Shown here: positions 28,735-38,176 of the stretch, piece after piece
Layout of the letters: each line of letters opens with the position of its first letter
How positions within the stretch are numbered: the first letter of the stretch is position 1
Assembly: GCF_023516435.1 (NCBI RefSeq)
Contig: NZ_CP097332.1
Coordinates: 3,596,001-3,660,000, forward strand
Reading direction: 5' to 3'
DNA length: 64,000 nucleotides
From: Jatrophihabitans telluris
GTDB taxonomy: Bacteria; Actinomycetota; Actinomycetes; Mycobacteriales; Jatrophihabitantaceae
Notes under the pieces: model-generated
What the model saw: the letters and a program-made list of their open reading frames with translations, nothing else
What the model was told of the DNA's origin: nothing
Database searches by the model: none
Made by a program: the position numbers and the translations under genes

Positions 28735-29925
28735 TCAGCCGAACGGATGGACCTTTATCGAGCACAGGTGCAGGGGGTAGCTCAGGCTCACCGGCTGGCC
28801 CCCGGAGGGCAGCTCGATGTTCAGCTGGTCGGCGGACGCGCACCGCATGTCGTGACCGGCCTCGATGATGAGCACGGTCGACCCGCCGGGTTCGAGGGTG
28901 ACCACCGCGTTCGGGTCGGCCGGGGTGGAGTGGTCATAGGCCGCCCGGGCGCCCGAGGCGCTGGATGCGGTCGCCGAGTCGGTGGCGGCAGTGGCGCTGA
29001 CGTCGGGATAGCCCTGCAGGACGCAGGACTGGGGGCCGGTGTTGGTCAGTTTCACCGCGGCGGCCCAGCCCGCTTCCGGATGCAGCGTGGCATTGGCGCG
29101 CAGCTGGCTCGACACGCACGCCTGGACGGTGACCACGTTCCCGAGGGGCGTGAACGTCCGGCCGTCGGTCGACATCGCGAACCGGTACTCGGTGAGCGCG
29201 CCGTGCCGGGGCCCGGTCACAGCCCGGTAGTCCGTTCCGGTGACGGTCACGACCACGGTCCCGCGCTCGGAGGAAACGGTGACGTCGGTGGTGTGCAGGC
29301 CCTCGCGCGGCGTGAGAAGGACCGCTTCGGGGAGCGCGTCCCGGCGGTGCAGTCGGTAGACCGTCACCGTGCTCGCCTCGGACGTCCCGGCCGTACCCGA
29401 ACAGGCCGAGGTGGCGAAGTAGAGGGTGTCACCGGTGGCCGGATCGGGGACCCGAGCGGGGAAGGTCTTCGCGGTGCCCGATTGGCCGGCACCGCAGTCC
29501 GCCCCGGCGCCGGTGGGTATCCCCGGCGAGGTCACGCCGGGGCGCGGGCCGAGCAGCGCCGCCGTGCCCCCCGCCGCTCCTGCCGCCGCGCTTGCCTGCG
29601 AGTCCGCGTTCGGGCGGTTCGCCGCGTAGCCGCCGGCATTCTGCCTGTCCGCTGCCGCGGATCCGGCCGAGCTGGATTTGGTCTGGCCGTTCGGGTGAGC
29701 GACCACCGCACCGACTCCGCCACCGATCACCACCAGCACCGCCGCAACCCACCCCGCGGCCCTCGCCGACACCAGGGGCCGCCACCACCGCGGGTCCTGC
29801 GGGTCCCCGGGGACGGCGACGGTAGCGGCGAGTACGGCCGAGATCGTCGCGGCGGGGTCGGGGGCGTCCAGTGCGTGGGCGCGCAGCACCGAGTCCAGCT
29901 CCTCGGTCAACGTTCGCTCGGTCAT
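28735..29925 (-). CDS. Membrane-anchored DUF4232 protein, likely partner of the upstream sigma factor
   Basis: A 396-residue protein whose cytosolic N-terminus (1-55, MTERTLTEELDSVLRAHA) looks like a short anti-sigma-type segment. It is followed by one membrane helix (about 57-76), a low-complexity Ala/Gly linker and an extracytoplasmic part ending in DUF4232 (about 255-396: LTNTGPQSCVLQGYPDV, LEPGGSTVLII, CASADQLNIELP, CSIKVHP). It starts 10 bp after the stop of the sigma factor gene at 29936. The same plan (cytosolic stub, helix, sensor-like extracytoplasmic domain) is seen in the Asp-box protein at 24473, so both may be membrane regulators of their sigma factors. This role is inferred from order. 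Confidence 0.8.
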   Translation of the reverse strand: MTERTLTEELDSVLRAHALDAPDPAATISAVLAATVAVPGDPQDPRWWRPLVSARAAGWVAAVLVVIGGGVGAVVAHPNGQTKSSSAGSAAADRQNAGGYAANRPNADSQASAAAGAAGGTAALLGPRPGVTSPGIPTGAGADCGAGQSGTAKTFPARVPDPATGDTLYFATSACSGTAGTSEASTVTVYRLHRRDALPEAVLLTPREGLHTTDVTVSSERGTVVVTVTGTDYRAVTGPRHGALTEYRFAMSTDGRTFTPLGNVVTVQACVSSQLRANATLHPEAGWAAAVKLTNTGPQSCVLQGYPDVSATAATDSATASSASGARAAYDHSTPADPNAVVTLEPGGSTVLIIEAGHDMRCASADQLNIELPSGGQPVSLSYPLHLCSIKVHPFG

Positions 29926-29935
29926 CGTTCTCGCC

Positions 29936-30583
29936 TCAGTTCACATTTCTCAGGTAATACGAGCCGACGGCGTCGTCGGCGAAACTGCCGGTGGCCCGCA
30001 ACGTCGCCAGCGCCCGGCTGATCAGGCTGCGGACCGTGCCGACTCGGCAGTCGAGCGCTCCGGCGACCTCGGAGTCGGGCAGGTCGTGGAAGAACCGCAG
30101 CACGATCGCGGCGCGCTGCCGCTCGGTGAGCACTCCCAGCTCGCGCCAGAGCAGGTCCTGGGAATCGACGGCCGCGGTCTCGTCCGGCTGAGCACCTGCC
30201 TTCTCCACGAACCCCTGGTAGCCGTCGTCGAAGTGCACCTCGGTGGCCGACATGCGACGCTTGCCGGCCAGGAACCGGTTCACCATCGATTTGCGCACGT
30301 AGGCGAGCCGGTGTTCGGCGGCCTGGACCTGGCCCCAGCGCGGGTAGAGCCACACCAGGCTGTCCTGCACGAGTTCCTCGGCGTCGGGGCCGTTGCGCGT
30401 CAGCAGATAGGCGGTCTTGAGCAGGCTGTCGGATTCAGCGTGGACGAAGGCGGAGAAGGCAGCATCGAGCCGCTTGCGCTCGTCGGCAGCATCGAGCCGC
30501 TTGCGCTCGTCGGCAGCATCGAGCCGCTTGCGCTCGTCGGCAGCATCGAGTCGCTTGCGCTCGTCCTCGGCTTTCCCGCTCAC
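29936..30583 (-). CDS. SigE-family ECF sigma factor with N-terminal tandem repeats
   Basis: A 215-residue sigma factor related to the one at 25918, with region 2 (FSAFVHAESDSLLKTAYLLTRNGPDAEELVQDSLVWLYPRW) and region 4 (LRFFHDLPDSEVAGALDCRVGTVRSLISRALATLR). The N-terminus is unusual: DERKRLDAA is repeated four times (residues 7-42), encoded by 27-bp units. A start inside or after the repeats, such as GTG codons in the body, cannot be excluded, but the ATG at 30583 is in frame and preceded by a plausible ribosome binding site. It heads an operon with two DUF4232 proteins. Confidence 0.9.
   Translation of the reverse strand: MSGKAEDERKRLDAADERKRLDAADERKRLDAADERKRLDAAFSAFVHAESDSLLKTAYLLTRNGPDAEELVQDSLVWLYPRWGQVQAAEHRLAYVRKSMVNRFLAGKRRMSATEVHFDDGYQGFVEKAGAQPDETAAVDSQDLLWRELGVLTERQRAAIVLRFFHDLPDSEVAGALDCRVGTVRSLISRALATLRATGSFADDAVGSYYLRNVN
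30462..30569. repeat. Four 27-bp tandem repeats in a sigma factor gene
   Basis: Units begin at 30462, 30489, 30516 and 30543 and encode DERKRLDAA on the minus strand. They are almost identical, differing by a C/T change, which points to recent expansion by slippage or unequal crossing over. Confidence 0.95.
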
Positions 30584-30619
30584 GCCACCATGATGCGGCC
30601 GCGTGGCGCATTCGTTGCG

Positions 30620-30874
30620 TCAGCGCGGCACGGGACGGAACGTCCAGGCGTGCGCGGGGCGATCGGCGAGTTCCCGGGGCAGCCCGGCGAGGTCCTGTTC
30701 GGCCCGGCCGGTGGGGTCGAGCACGACCACCCGGTCCTCGCTGCGGAAGACCTGCGCCGTAGCCGCCGCGTGCTCGGCGACCCAACTGGTCAGCGCCTCG
30801 ATCTGCCCCGTTGCCGCTTTGATCTCCCACATCAGGACCGGACCGGGTCCGGGCGCGGCGTCGGAGGGCGTCAC
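30620..30874 (-). CDS. Small hypothetical protein coupled to rimI
   Basis: An 84-residue protein beginning MTPSDAAPGPGPVLMWEIKAATG and ending HAWTFRPVPR. Its start overlaps the rimI stop by 4 bp (ATGA), which supports it being real and co-translated. No membrane helix or recognisable motif is seen. In mycobacteria this position downstream of rimI is occupied by tsaD; nothing in the sequence resembles a TsaD fragment (there is no HxExH motif). Function unknown. Confidence 0.6.
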   Translation of the reverse strand: MTPSDAAPGPGPVLMWEIKAATGQIEALTSWVAEHAAATAQVFRSEDRVVVLDPTGRAEQDLAGLPRELADRPAHAWTFRPVPR

Positions 30875-31329
30875 GGCAGGGGGCGGCGCATGGTCACGGC
30901 ATCCACCCGGCCGTGGTCGTAGTAGCCGCGCCGGCGGCCCAGGGGGTTGAAACCCTCACCCTCGTACAGCGCGCGGGCCGCGCGGTTGTCGACGCGAACC
31001 TCCAGCAGTACCTCTTCCGCGCCGCGCCGCCGGGCCAGCTCCACCATCGCACGCACCAGCAGTCGGCCGATGCCGCGTCGCCTCGCGTCGGGCAGGACGG
31101 CCACGGTCAGGATCTGAGCGGTCTCGGCGATCGTGATCAGGCCCGCGCTACCGAGTACCGCGCCGCTGGAGTCGACGGCCACCAGGTAGTTGCGCAGCTC
31201 GGTGTCGGCCAGCTCCTCCTCGTAGGACTGCCGGGACCAGGCCTCGGTGCCGAAGACCTCGTCTTCGTAGGGCATCAAGACGTCCAGGTCGGCCGGGACC
31301 ATCGGCCTCAGCGTCACCGGCTCGGTCAC
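30871..31329 (-). CDS. rimI: Ribosomal-protein-alanine N-acetyltransferase (RimI-like GNAT)
   Basis: A 152-residue GNAT acetyltransferase. The acetyl-CoA motif A is VAVLPDARRRGIGRLLVRAMVELA (Q/R-x-x-G-x-G/A form RRRGIG) near residue 83, followed by LLEVRVDNRAARALYEGEGF, typical of RimI. RimI acetylates the N-terminal alanine of ribosomal protein S18 in E. coli; targets in actinobacteria may be broader. It overlaps tsaB by 4 bp upstream and the small downstream gene by 4 bp. The linkage to tsaB and tsaE is conserved widely in bacteria. Confidence 0.93.
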   Translation of the reverse strand: MTEPVTLRPMVPADLDVLMPYEDEVFGTEAWSRQSYEEELADTELRNYLVAVDSSGAVLGSAGLITIAETAQILTVAVLPDARRRGIGRLLVRAMVELARRRGAEEVLLEVRVDNRAARALYEGEGFNPLGRRRGYYDHGRVDAVTMRRPLP

Positions 31330-32051
31330 GACCGTCCCCTCATCGCGGCCGGCACCACCGCGTCCGGCCGGCGCAGGTACAACGGGGTGAGCACCTCCGC
31401 GGGGGCGCCGCCGGCCACCCGATCAGCCACGAGCGTGGCCAGCTCGGCGACGCGGGGGTGGTCGTGGTCGAGCAACGGCAGACCGAGTTCGGCTGCGTAG
31501 AGTCGCGCTCCGGCGCCGGCCATCGCCGTGAGCCCGGCCAGCTCCAGCTCGGCCGGACGGGCCACGTCAGGGTCGCCTACCCGCAGGCCGTCGCGATAAC
31601 GCGCCCAGTAGAGCTCCTTTCGGCGCGCGTCGGTGGCGACCAGGATCTCGAGCCCGCTCGGGACGCCCGCACCGCTGGGGACAGCCTGGGATGGCGGTGC
31701 CGCGTCAGCGAGGGGATCGGCCGGCAGTCCGGCGGCCATTCCGATCGCGTCCAGGGAGCACTGGCCGTAGGTCGGCACACCGATCGCGTCGGCGAACGCG
31801 GCCGCGGTGACCAACCCGACCCGCAGTCCCGTGAACGGGCCGGGGCCGACACCGGCCACCACCGCGTCCAACTCATCCGGGCGCAGGCCGGCCGCCTCCA
31901 GCACCGACCGGATCGACGGCGACAGCAGCTCGCCGTGGGCCTTGGCGTCTACCGTGATCGATTCGGCCAGTACCCGGATCGAACCGCCGTCGAACCGGAC
32001 GATGCCGGTCGTGACCGCTGGCGTGGCGGTGTCCAACACGAGGGCAAGCAC
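31326..32051 (-). CDS. tsaB: tRNA threonylcarbamoyladenosine biosynthesis protein TsaB
   Basis: A 241-residue ASKHA-fold protein that dimerises with TsaD in making the t6A modification at A37 of ANN-decoding tRNAs. The N-terminus LALVLDTATPAVTTGIV and the motif VVAGVGPGPFTGLRVGLVTAAAFA near residue 65 are diagnostic. It is somewhat longer than E. coli TsaB because of a Pro/Ala-rich insertion around residues 110-130. It starts 9 bp after the tsaE stop and overlaps rimI by 4 bp. The partner gene tsaD is not in the window. Confidence 0.95.
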   Translation of the reverse strand: MLALVLDTATPAVTTGIVRFDGGSIRVLAESITVDAKAHGELLSPSIRSVLEAAGLRPDELDAVVAGVGPGPFTGLRVGLVTAAAFADAIGVPTYGQCSLDAIGMAAGLPADPLADAAPPSQAVPSGAGVPSGLEILVATDARRKELYWARYRDGLRVGDPDVARPAELELAGLTAMAGAGARLYAAELGLPLLDHDHPRVAELATLVADRVAGGAPAEVLTPLYLRRPDAVVPAAMRGRS

Positions 32052-32060
32052 CGGGTCAGC

Positions 32061-32606
32061 CTAGTTGGGTTCCTCAGCCAGTTCCTCAGCCAGTTCCTCA
32101 GCCAGTTCCTCGGACAGTCTCGCCACTCGCCGCTCCCAGGACGACCCGACCGGATGCACCTGCAGGATGCGGGTCTCCGATTCGTCCGAGCGGTCCAGCA
32201 CGATCTCCAGGCGGCCTTCGGACAACTGCTCGGCGACGCCGGCTCCCCACTCGATCACGGTGACCGAGTCGTCGAGGTCCAGGTCGAGGTCCATGTCGTC
32301 GACCTCGTCCAGCGAGCCGAGTCGGTAAGCGTCGACGTGCACCAGCGGAATCCGGCCCCCCGGATGGACCCGGGCGATGACGAAGGTCGGCGAGGCGACC
32401 GCGCCCTGGACCCCGAGGCCGGCGCCGATCCCTTGCGTCAGCGCGGTCTTGCCGGCGCCCAGCGGGCCGGACAGCAGGACGACGTCGCCCGGCCGGAGGA
32501 TGTCCGCCAATCGCCGCCCGAAGGCTTGGGTGTCCGCCACCGTCGGGGCCACGATCCTCAGCTCGTCGGACCTCACCGCGTCGGACCTCACCGCGTCGGA
32601 CCTCAC
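32061..32606 (-). CDS. tsaE: tRNA threonylcarbamoyladenosine biosynthesis ATPase TsaE
   Basis: A 181-residue P-loop ATPase of the t6A pathway. Walker A LSGPLGAGKTALTQG is near residue 45, ASPTFVIARVHPGG and HVDAYRLGS follow, and VIEWGAGVAEQL is near residue 125. I place the start at the GTG at 32606 because it forms a GTGA overlap with the stop of the upstream hydrolase gene. The same codon recurs in three tandem 15-bp units encoding SDAVR, so GTG at 32591 or 32576 is also possible. The C-terminus is another tandem repeat, AEEL three times. Much longer frames upstream are only the shadow of the hydrolase. Confidence 0.92.
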   Translation of the reverse strand: MRSDAVRSDAVRSDELRIVAPTVADTQAFGRRLADILRPGDVVLLSGPLGAGKTALTQGIGAGLGVQGAVASPTFVIARVHPGGRIPLVHVDAYRLGSLDEVDDMDLDLDLDDSVTVIEWGAGVAEQLSEGRLEIVLDRSDESETRILQVHPVGSSWERRVARLSEELAEELAEELAEEPN

Positions 32607-33696
32607 CGCGTCGCTGCCCGCGATCGCCGGCGCGACCGCGTGGTTCGGGCTTCGCTGATCAGTTCCAGCAGCGGGCCGTCCACCGCGTCCGGTCGTTCGA
32701 GCATGAGCATGTGCCCGGTGTCCGGGACCGTGATCAGCTCGGCGTCGGGCAGCGCCGCCGCGATGGCCCGCGAGTGCGCCACCGGGGTGAGCAGGTCGTG
32801 TTCGGCTCCGAAGAGCAGGACCCGGCAGCCGAGGAGACTCTTCAACCCGAGCGTCCCGTCGTGGGACATCAACGTCGGGTAGAAGTCCCAGACGACGTCG
32901 ACCGGGGTGGCGGCGATCATGTTCGTGCAGTACGCCACGACGGCCGGATCGACGTTCTTGGATCCGAAGCTCAGCCGCTTGGTCATCATCCAGGCCAGGT
33001 CCCGGCCCAGCGCCCGCCCGGCCTCGACCAGGTTGACGTTCTTGGCCGCGCGGCGCAGCACCAGCGGCAGGACGGGACCGCGCCAACGGGCCAGGAAGCC
33101 GGGCATTCCCAGGGTGACCGTCTTCAACTCGCCGGAGGAGGTGTTGATCAACGACAAGTGCGAGATCCGGCCGTCGGGACCGAACCAGTCCGGGTGCAGC
33201 GAAGCCAACGCCATGACCGTCATGCCACCCATCGAGTGCCCGACGAGCACGAGCGGCCCCGTCGGCGCGGTCTTCTCGATCACCGTGGCCAGGTCGCGGC
33301 CGAGCTGCTCGAGGGTGCAGTCCAGCGCCGGGGATCGGTCGGAACGTCCATGTGATCGCTGGTCGTAGAAAACCATTCGGACCTCGTCGCCGAAGTGATT
33401 GCCGACGGCGGCGCGCTGAAAGTGAAAGGACCCCAGGTCGAGGGTGAAGCCATGGACGAAGACCACCGTCATGGGCGCATCCGTGGGGCCGACCTCCTCG
33501 ACGTGCAGGCTGATCCCGTCCTCGGTGAGGACGCGGGACTGCCGGTCCACCGGCATCGCCCCGAAGGACGCCGCCGAGTGCGGGTCGATCTGGGCCCGCT
33601 GACGGGTGACCTGCTTTCGCTCGTACGCCACTCCGGCCGCAGTGATCGCCCCGGCGAGGCCGACCGCTCCACCGACGAGGGCGGGAACTTTCCCCT

Positions 33697-33700
<4 letters not shown>
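32603..33700 (-). CDS. Alpha/beta hydrolase with N-terminal membrane or signal segment
   Basis: A 365-residue alpha/beta hydrolase-fold protein. A hydrophobic N-terminus (PALVGGAVGLAGAITAAGVAY, residues 5-25) looks like a membrane anchor. The oxyanion region VFVHGFTLD is near 81, the nucleophile elbow GHSMGG near 155, the acid in FGAEHDLLTP near 300, and the catalytic His in DTGHMLMLE near 330. The substrate is unknown. It sits between alr and tsaE, overlapping both by 4 bp (ATGA with alr, GTGA with tsaE), an arrangement common in actinobacteria, where this hydrolase is a regular member of the alr-tsaE cluster. Confidence 0.93.
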
Positions 33701-34872
<1,172 letters not shown>

Positions 34873-34919
34873 GCTCCCAGTCTGCCAAACGCCGGATGCC
34901 GTCCGATCCGACCAGTCCG

Positions 34920-36353
34920 TCAGCGGAGCTCGGCGATCACCCCGGGCAGTTCGCCGAGTAGATCGGGCGCGGTGACCGGACCGGTCTGCGCGGCCCGCTC
35001 CCCCGCACGCCCGTGCAGGTGTGCGCCGACCGCGGCCGCGAGGGCCGGTTCGAGACCGGCGGCCAGCAGGGAGCCGATCAGCCCGGAGAGCACATCACCA
35101 CTACCCGCGGTCGCCAGCTCAGGCGTCCCGGTTCCATTGACGAACACCGGCCCGGAGGACGGAGCGGCGATCACAGTGGCGAAGCCCTTGAGCAGCACCA
35201 CGGCCCCGACGCGGTCGGCGGCCCGGCGGGCGGCCGCGACGCGATCGGTGCCGATCGGGCCGAAGAGCCGCTCGAACTCACGATCATGGGGCGTCAGGAC
35301 CGAGGGTGCGCTCCGTTCGCGCAGCAGTTGCGCCAGGGCGCCGTCCTCGGCCAGCAGGTTCAAGCCGTCGGCGTCGATCAGGACCGGAACGTCGGAGTCG
35401 AGCACCGCCCGCAGGCTGGCTCGCGCGTGATCGTCGCGGCCCAGCCCGGGCCCGATCGTCCACGCCTGCACCCGCCCGGCCAGCGCGACGGTGTCGCTGA
35501 CCAGGACGTCCGGGTGCGCGCGGCTGACCTCGACGTAGGCGTAACCGGCATAGCGCACCGCCCCCACCCCGCCCAGGCGGGCCGATCCGACCGCCAGCTG
35601 GGCCGCCCCGGGGTACTCCGCCGATCCGGCGACGACACCGACGACGCCGCGGGTGTACTTGTCATCGCCCGGCTCCGGACGCGGCAACATGGTCGCAAGG
35701 TCACGGTCGGTCAGCCGTCGCAGCGCCGGTTGCGCATCGGCCAGGGCGGGACCGAGGCCGATGTCGACGAGTTCGACGCGGCCGGCGCGAACCCGTCCCT
35801 CTCCCACCAGCAGCCCCGGCTTCAGGCCACCGGGACACACCGTGACGGCGGCGTGCACGGCCTCGCCGGCCACAGCGCCCGTGTCCGGGTCCACACCGGA
35901 CGGCACGTCGATCGCCAGCACCGGGGCCGGAAGCTCTGCCGCCCGCCGCACCACCGGCACGAGGTTGTCGCGTAGCGGTCCGGACGCGCCGATCCCGACC
36001 AGGCCGTCGATGATCACGTCGGCACGCGATACGTCGGCGAGCTCGACCACGCGTCCGCCGCAAGCGCGGAAGGCTGCGAGCGCGGCGGGGTGGACCCGGT
36101 CGGGGACCGCGAGCACCGCCTCGACCGACACCCCTCGGCGCCGCAGGTCCGCCCCCGCGTAGAGGGCGTCGCCACCGTTGTCCCCCGCGCCGACCAGCAG
36201 TACGGCCCGTGCCCCGTAGCCGAAGCCGAGCAGATCGAGGGCCCGCGTCGCGACCGCCCGGGCAGCCTTGGCCATCAACGCACCGTCGGGAACCTGCGCC
36301 AGGACGCTACGTTCAGCGGCGCGGATCTGCTCGACGGAATAAGCCATGTCCAC
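34920..36353 (-). CDS. nnr: Bifunctional NAD(P)H-hydrate epimerase/dehydratase
   Basis: This enzyme repairs hydrated NADH and NADPH. The 477-residue protein joins an N-terminal YjeF_N epimerase domain (about 1-210, with GAGDNGGDALYAGADLRRRG near 50) to a C-terminal ADP-dependent dehydratase of the ribokinase-like fold (about 220-477, with GPGLGRDDHA and the GSGDVLSGLIGSLLAAG anion hole near 435). The start is GTG at 36353 with a GAGGAG ribosome binding site six bases upstream; an ATG two codons later (36347) is an alternative. It follows acpS by 10 bp. Confidence 0.95.
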   Translation of the reverse strand: MDMAYSVEQIRAAERSVLAQVPDGALMAKAARAVATRALDLLGFGYGARAVLLVGAGDNGGDALYAGADLRRRGVSVEAVLAVPDRVHPAALAAFRACGGRVVELADVSRADVIIDGLVGIGASGPLRDNLVPVVRRAAELPAPVLAIDVPSGVDPDTGAVAGEAVHAAVTVCPGGLKPGLLVGEGRVRAGRVELVDIGLGPALADAQPALRRLTDRDLATMLPRPEPGDDKYTRGVVGVVAGSAEYPGAAQLAVGSARLGGVGAVRYAGYAYVEVSRAHPDVLVSDTVALAGRVQAWTIGPGLGRDDHARASLRAVLDSDVPVLIDADGLNLLAEDGALAQLLRERSAPSVLTPHDREFERLFGPIGTDRVAAARRAADRVGAVVLLKGFATVIAAPSSGPVFVNGTGTPELATAGSGDVLSGLIGSLLAAGLEPALAAAVGAHLHGRAGERAAQTGPVTAPDLLGELPGVIAELR

Positions 36354-36363
36354 GACGGACTCC

Positions 36364-36732
36364 TCAGCCTTCGGCGACGACGACAGCCGAGGCTATGCCC
36401 CCGTCGTGGGACAACGACACGTGCCACCGGTTCACCCCGAGCACCTCGGCGCGGGCCGCTACCGTCCCGCGCACCCGCAGCGTCGGTGCTCCGTGTTCGT
36501 CCACGACGATCTCGGCGTCGTGCCACTGCATGCCGCCCGGTGAGCCGAGGGCCTTGGCCAGCGCCTCCTTGGCCGCGAAGCGGGCGGCGAGGGATTCGGC
36601 CGAGCGGGGCGCGCCGCTGGGTGTCACCCGCTCTGCCGGTGTGAACAGCCGCTCGATGAGCGCAACGGTCCGCTCCGAGGCTGATTCGAAACGGGCGATC
36701 GGCACGACGTCGATGCCGACCCCGACGATCAA
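36364..36732 (-). CDS. acpS: Holo-[acyl-carrier-protein] synthase
   Basis: This phosphopantetheinyl transferase converts apo-ACP to holo-ACP using coenzyme A. The 122-residue protein has the signature [13 protein letters not shown] (metal-binding Asp8), [17 protein letters not shown] with the second acidic ligand near residue 54, and [15 protein letters not shown] near the C-terminus. The start overlaps the ferredoxin reductase stop by 4 bp (ATGA) and nnr follows after 10 bp. The pairing of acpS with nnr is common in bacteria. Confidence 0.95.
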   Translation of the reverse strand: MIVGVGIDVVPIARFESASERTVALIERLFTPAERVTPSGAPRSAESLAARFAAKEALAKALGSPGGMQWHDAEIVVDEHGAPTLRVRGTVAARAEVLGVNRWHVSLSHDGGIASAVVVAEG

Positions 36733-37805
36733 GCCAGGCCCGCTTCGGCCGTGGTCGGCGTGCCCGGTGAGCCGGGTGAGCCCGGTGAGCCCGGTGAGCC
36801 CGGTGAGCCGATCGCACCGGGAGGGGCGTAGTCGGACAGGTGACCCGGGAAGACCGAGGCGTGCGGGTCCATGAACTTCACGGCGTTGTTGACCGCGGTC
36901 GCGACCTCACCGAACCCGGTCGCGATCAGACGCACCTTGCCGGGGTATTCGCAGATGTCGCCCGCCGCGTACACGCCGGGGACGGAGGTGGCCAGGGTCG
37001 TGTCCACGACCAGGTGACGCTTCTGCACGATGTCCAAACCCCAGTCCAGCAGCGGGCCCAGATTGGCGATGAATCCCAGCGCGGCCACCAGCCGGTCGCA
37101 GGAGATCACGGTCTTGTCGCCCTCGACGTCCACCTCCACCGCGGTCACCGGATCGCCGAGAACAGCCGTGACCTGGGCGTTGGTGATCACCTCGATGGCG
37201 GAGGTGTTCATGATTTCGACCGAGTGCGGGTGGGCGCGGAACGCGGCCCTGCGGTGGACGAGGGTCACCGACTTCGCGATCGGCTCCAGCAGCAGGGCCC
37301 AGTCCACCGCGGAATCGCCGCCGCCGACGATGACGACATCCAGGCCCTCGTACTCCTGGGGTTTGGGGACGAAGTGCACGACACCGTGGCCCAGCAGTTC
37401 CTCCCCGGTCGGCAGCGGGCGCGGGGTGAAGGTGCCGATCCCGCCGGTGACCACGACGCTGCGGGACCGGATGCGGCGCCCGGTCGAGGTCGTGATCACG
37501 AACGCGCCGGGATCACCACCGCGCTCCAGACCGACAGCCTGCTCGTCGAGTACGTAGTTCGGCGAGAACGGAGCGGCCTGCTCGACGAGGTTGGTCACCA
37601 GCTCGCGGCCACGGATCGCCGGAAACCCGGCGACGTCGAAGATCGCCTTCTCCGGATACATGGCGGTGATCTGACCACCGGGCTCGGGCAGCGAGTCCAG
37701 CACGGCCGTGGAGAGTCCGCGCACCCCCGCGTAGTACGCACCGAACAGGCCGACCGGCCCGGCGCCGACGATGAGGCAGTCCACTGACAGTTCCGCAGAG
37801 GTCAC
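36729..37805 (-). CDS. Ferredoxin/flavodoxin--NADP+ reductase, thioredoxin-reductase-like type
   Basis: A 358-residue FAD- and NADPH-binding oxidoreductase. The FAD motif is [15 protein letters not shown] near residue 13, [14 protein letters not shown] near 41, the NADPH motif [14 protein letters not shown] near 157, and [24 protein letters not shown] near 285. It lacks the redox-active Cys pair of thioredoxin reductase, as expected for the TrxR-like ferredoxin--NADP reductases of Bacillus and related enzymes. The C-terminal tail is a repeated SPG tripeptide (five copies) encoded by GGTGAGCCC units, absent from typical family members. It is coupled to acpS by a 4-bp overlap. Confidence 0.93.
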   Translation of the reverse strand: MTSAELSVDCLIVGAGPVGLFGAYYAGVRGLSTAVLDSLPEPGGQITAMYPEKAIFDVAGFPAIRGRELVTNLVEQAAPFSPNYVLDEQAVGLERGGDPGAFVITTSTGRRIRSRSVVVTGGIGTFTPRPLPTGEELLGHGVVHFVPKPQEYEGLDVVIVGGGDSAVDWALLLEPIAKSVTLVHRRAAFRAHPHSVEIMNTSAIEVITNAQVTAVLGDPVTAVEVDVEGDKTVISCDRLVAALGFIANLGPLLDWGLDIVQKRHLVVDTTLATSVPGVYAAGDICEYPGKVRLIATGFGEVATAVNNAVKFMDPHASVFPGHLSDYAPPGAIGSPGSPGSPGSPGSPGTPTTAEAGLA

Positions 37806-37851
37806 CAGCCGAACTTAGGGGACGGCGGCCCTCAGAGCGAGTGCGGGTACC

Positions 37852-38040
37852 TCACGCCATGGCTTCGTCCTTGAGCCCTGAGCGGATCATCTCCCGCAGC
37901 TCAGCGCTGTCCTGGTGTCCGTGGGTGGCGACCGCGTGCTGGGTGGCGGCGTCGAGGACCTCGTTCTCCTCGCCGCTGATGGTGAGCGTGCAACCGCTGT
38001 CGCTGGGCATGTCCCGGCAGTCGGCAACCTTACGAGCCAT
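37852..38040 (-). CDS. DUF1059 small protein
   Basis: A 62-residue protein beginning MARKVADCRDMPSDSGCTLTISG. This matches DUF1059, a family of small proteins with a conserved N-terminal Cys pair and the later ATQHAVATHGHQDS segment. Function is unknown. The frame is open further upstream, but GGAG nine bases before the ATG at 38040 and the family start support this choice. It is divergent from the LuxR-type gene. Confidence 0.85.
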   Translation of the reverse strand: MARKVADCRDMPSDSGCTLTISGEENEVLDAATQHAVATHGHQDSAELREMIRSGLKDEAMA

Positions 38041-38176
38041 GGCGAACTCCAATCCGTGGGCGACCACCTTGACAGAATCACGAGCCGGACGCAGGGTCGA
38101 TACGCACATCGCGCAGCAGAGATCGAGAATGAGTCGACCTTTACTGGGGTTTGCGCCTTGTGCAGCGAGGTGCGCC

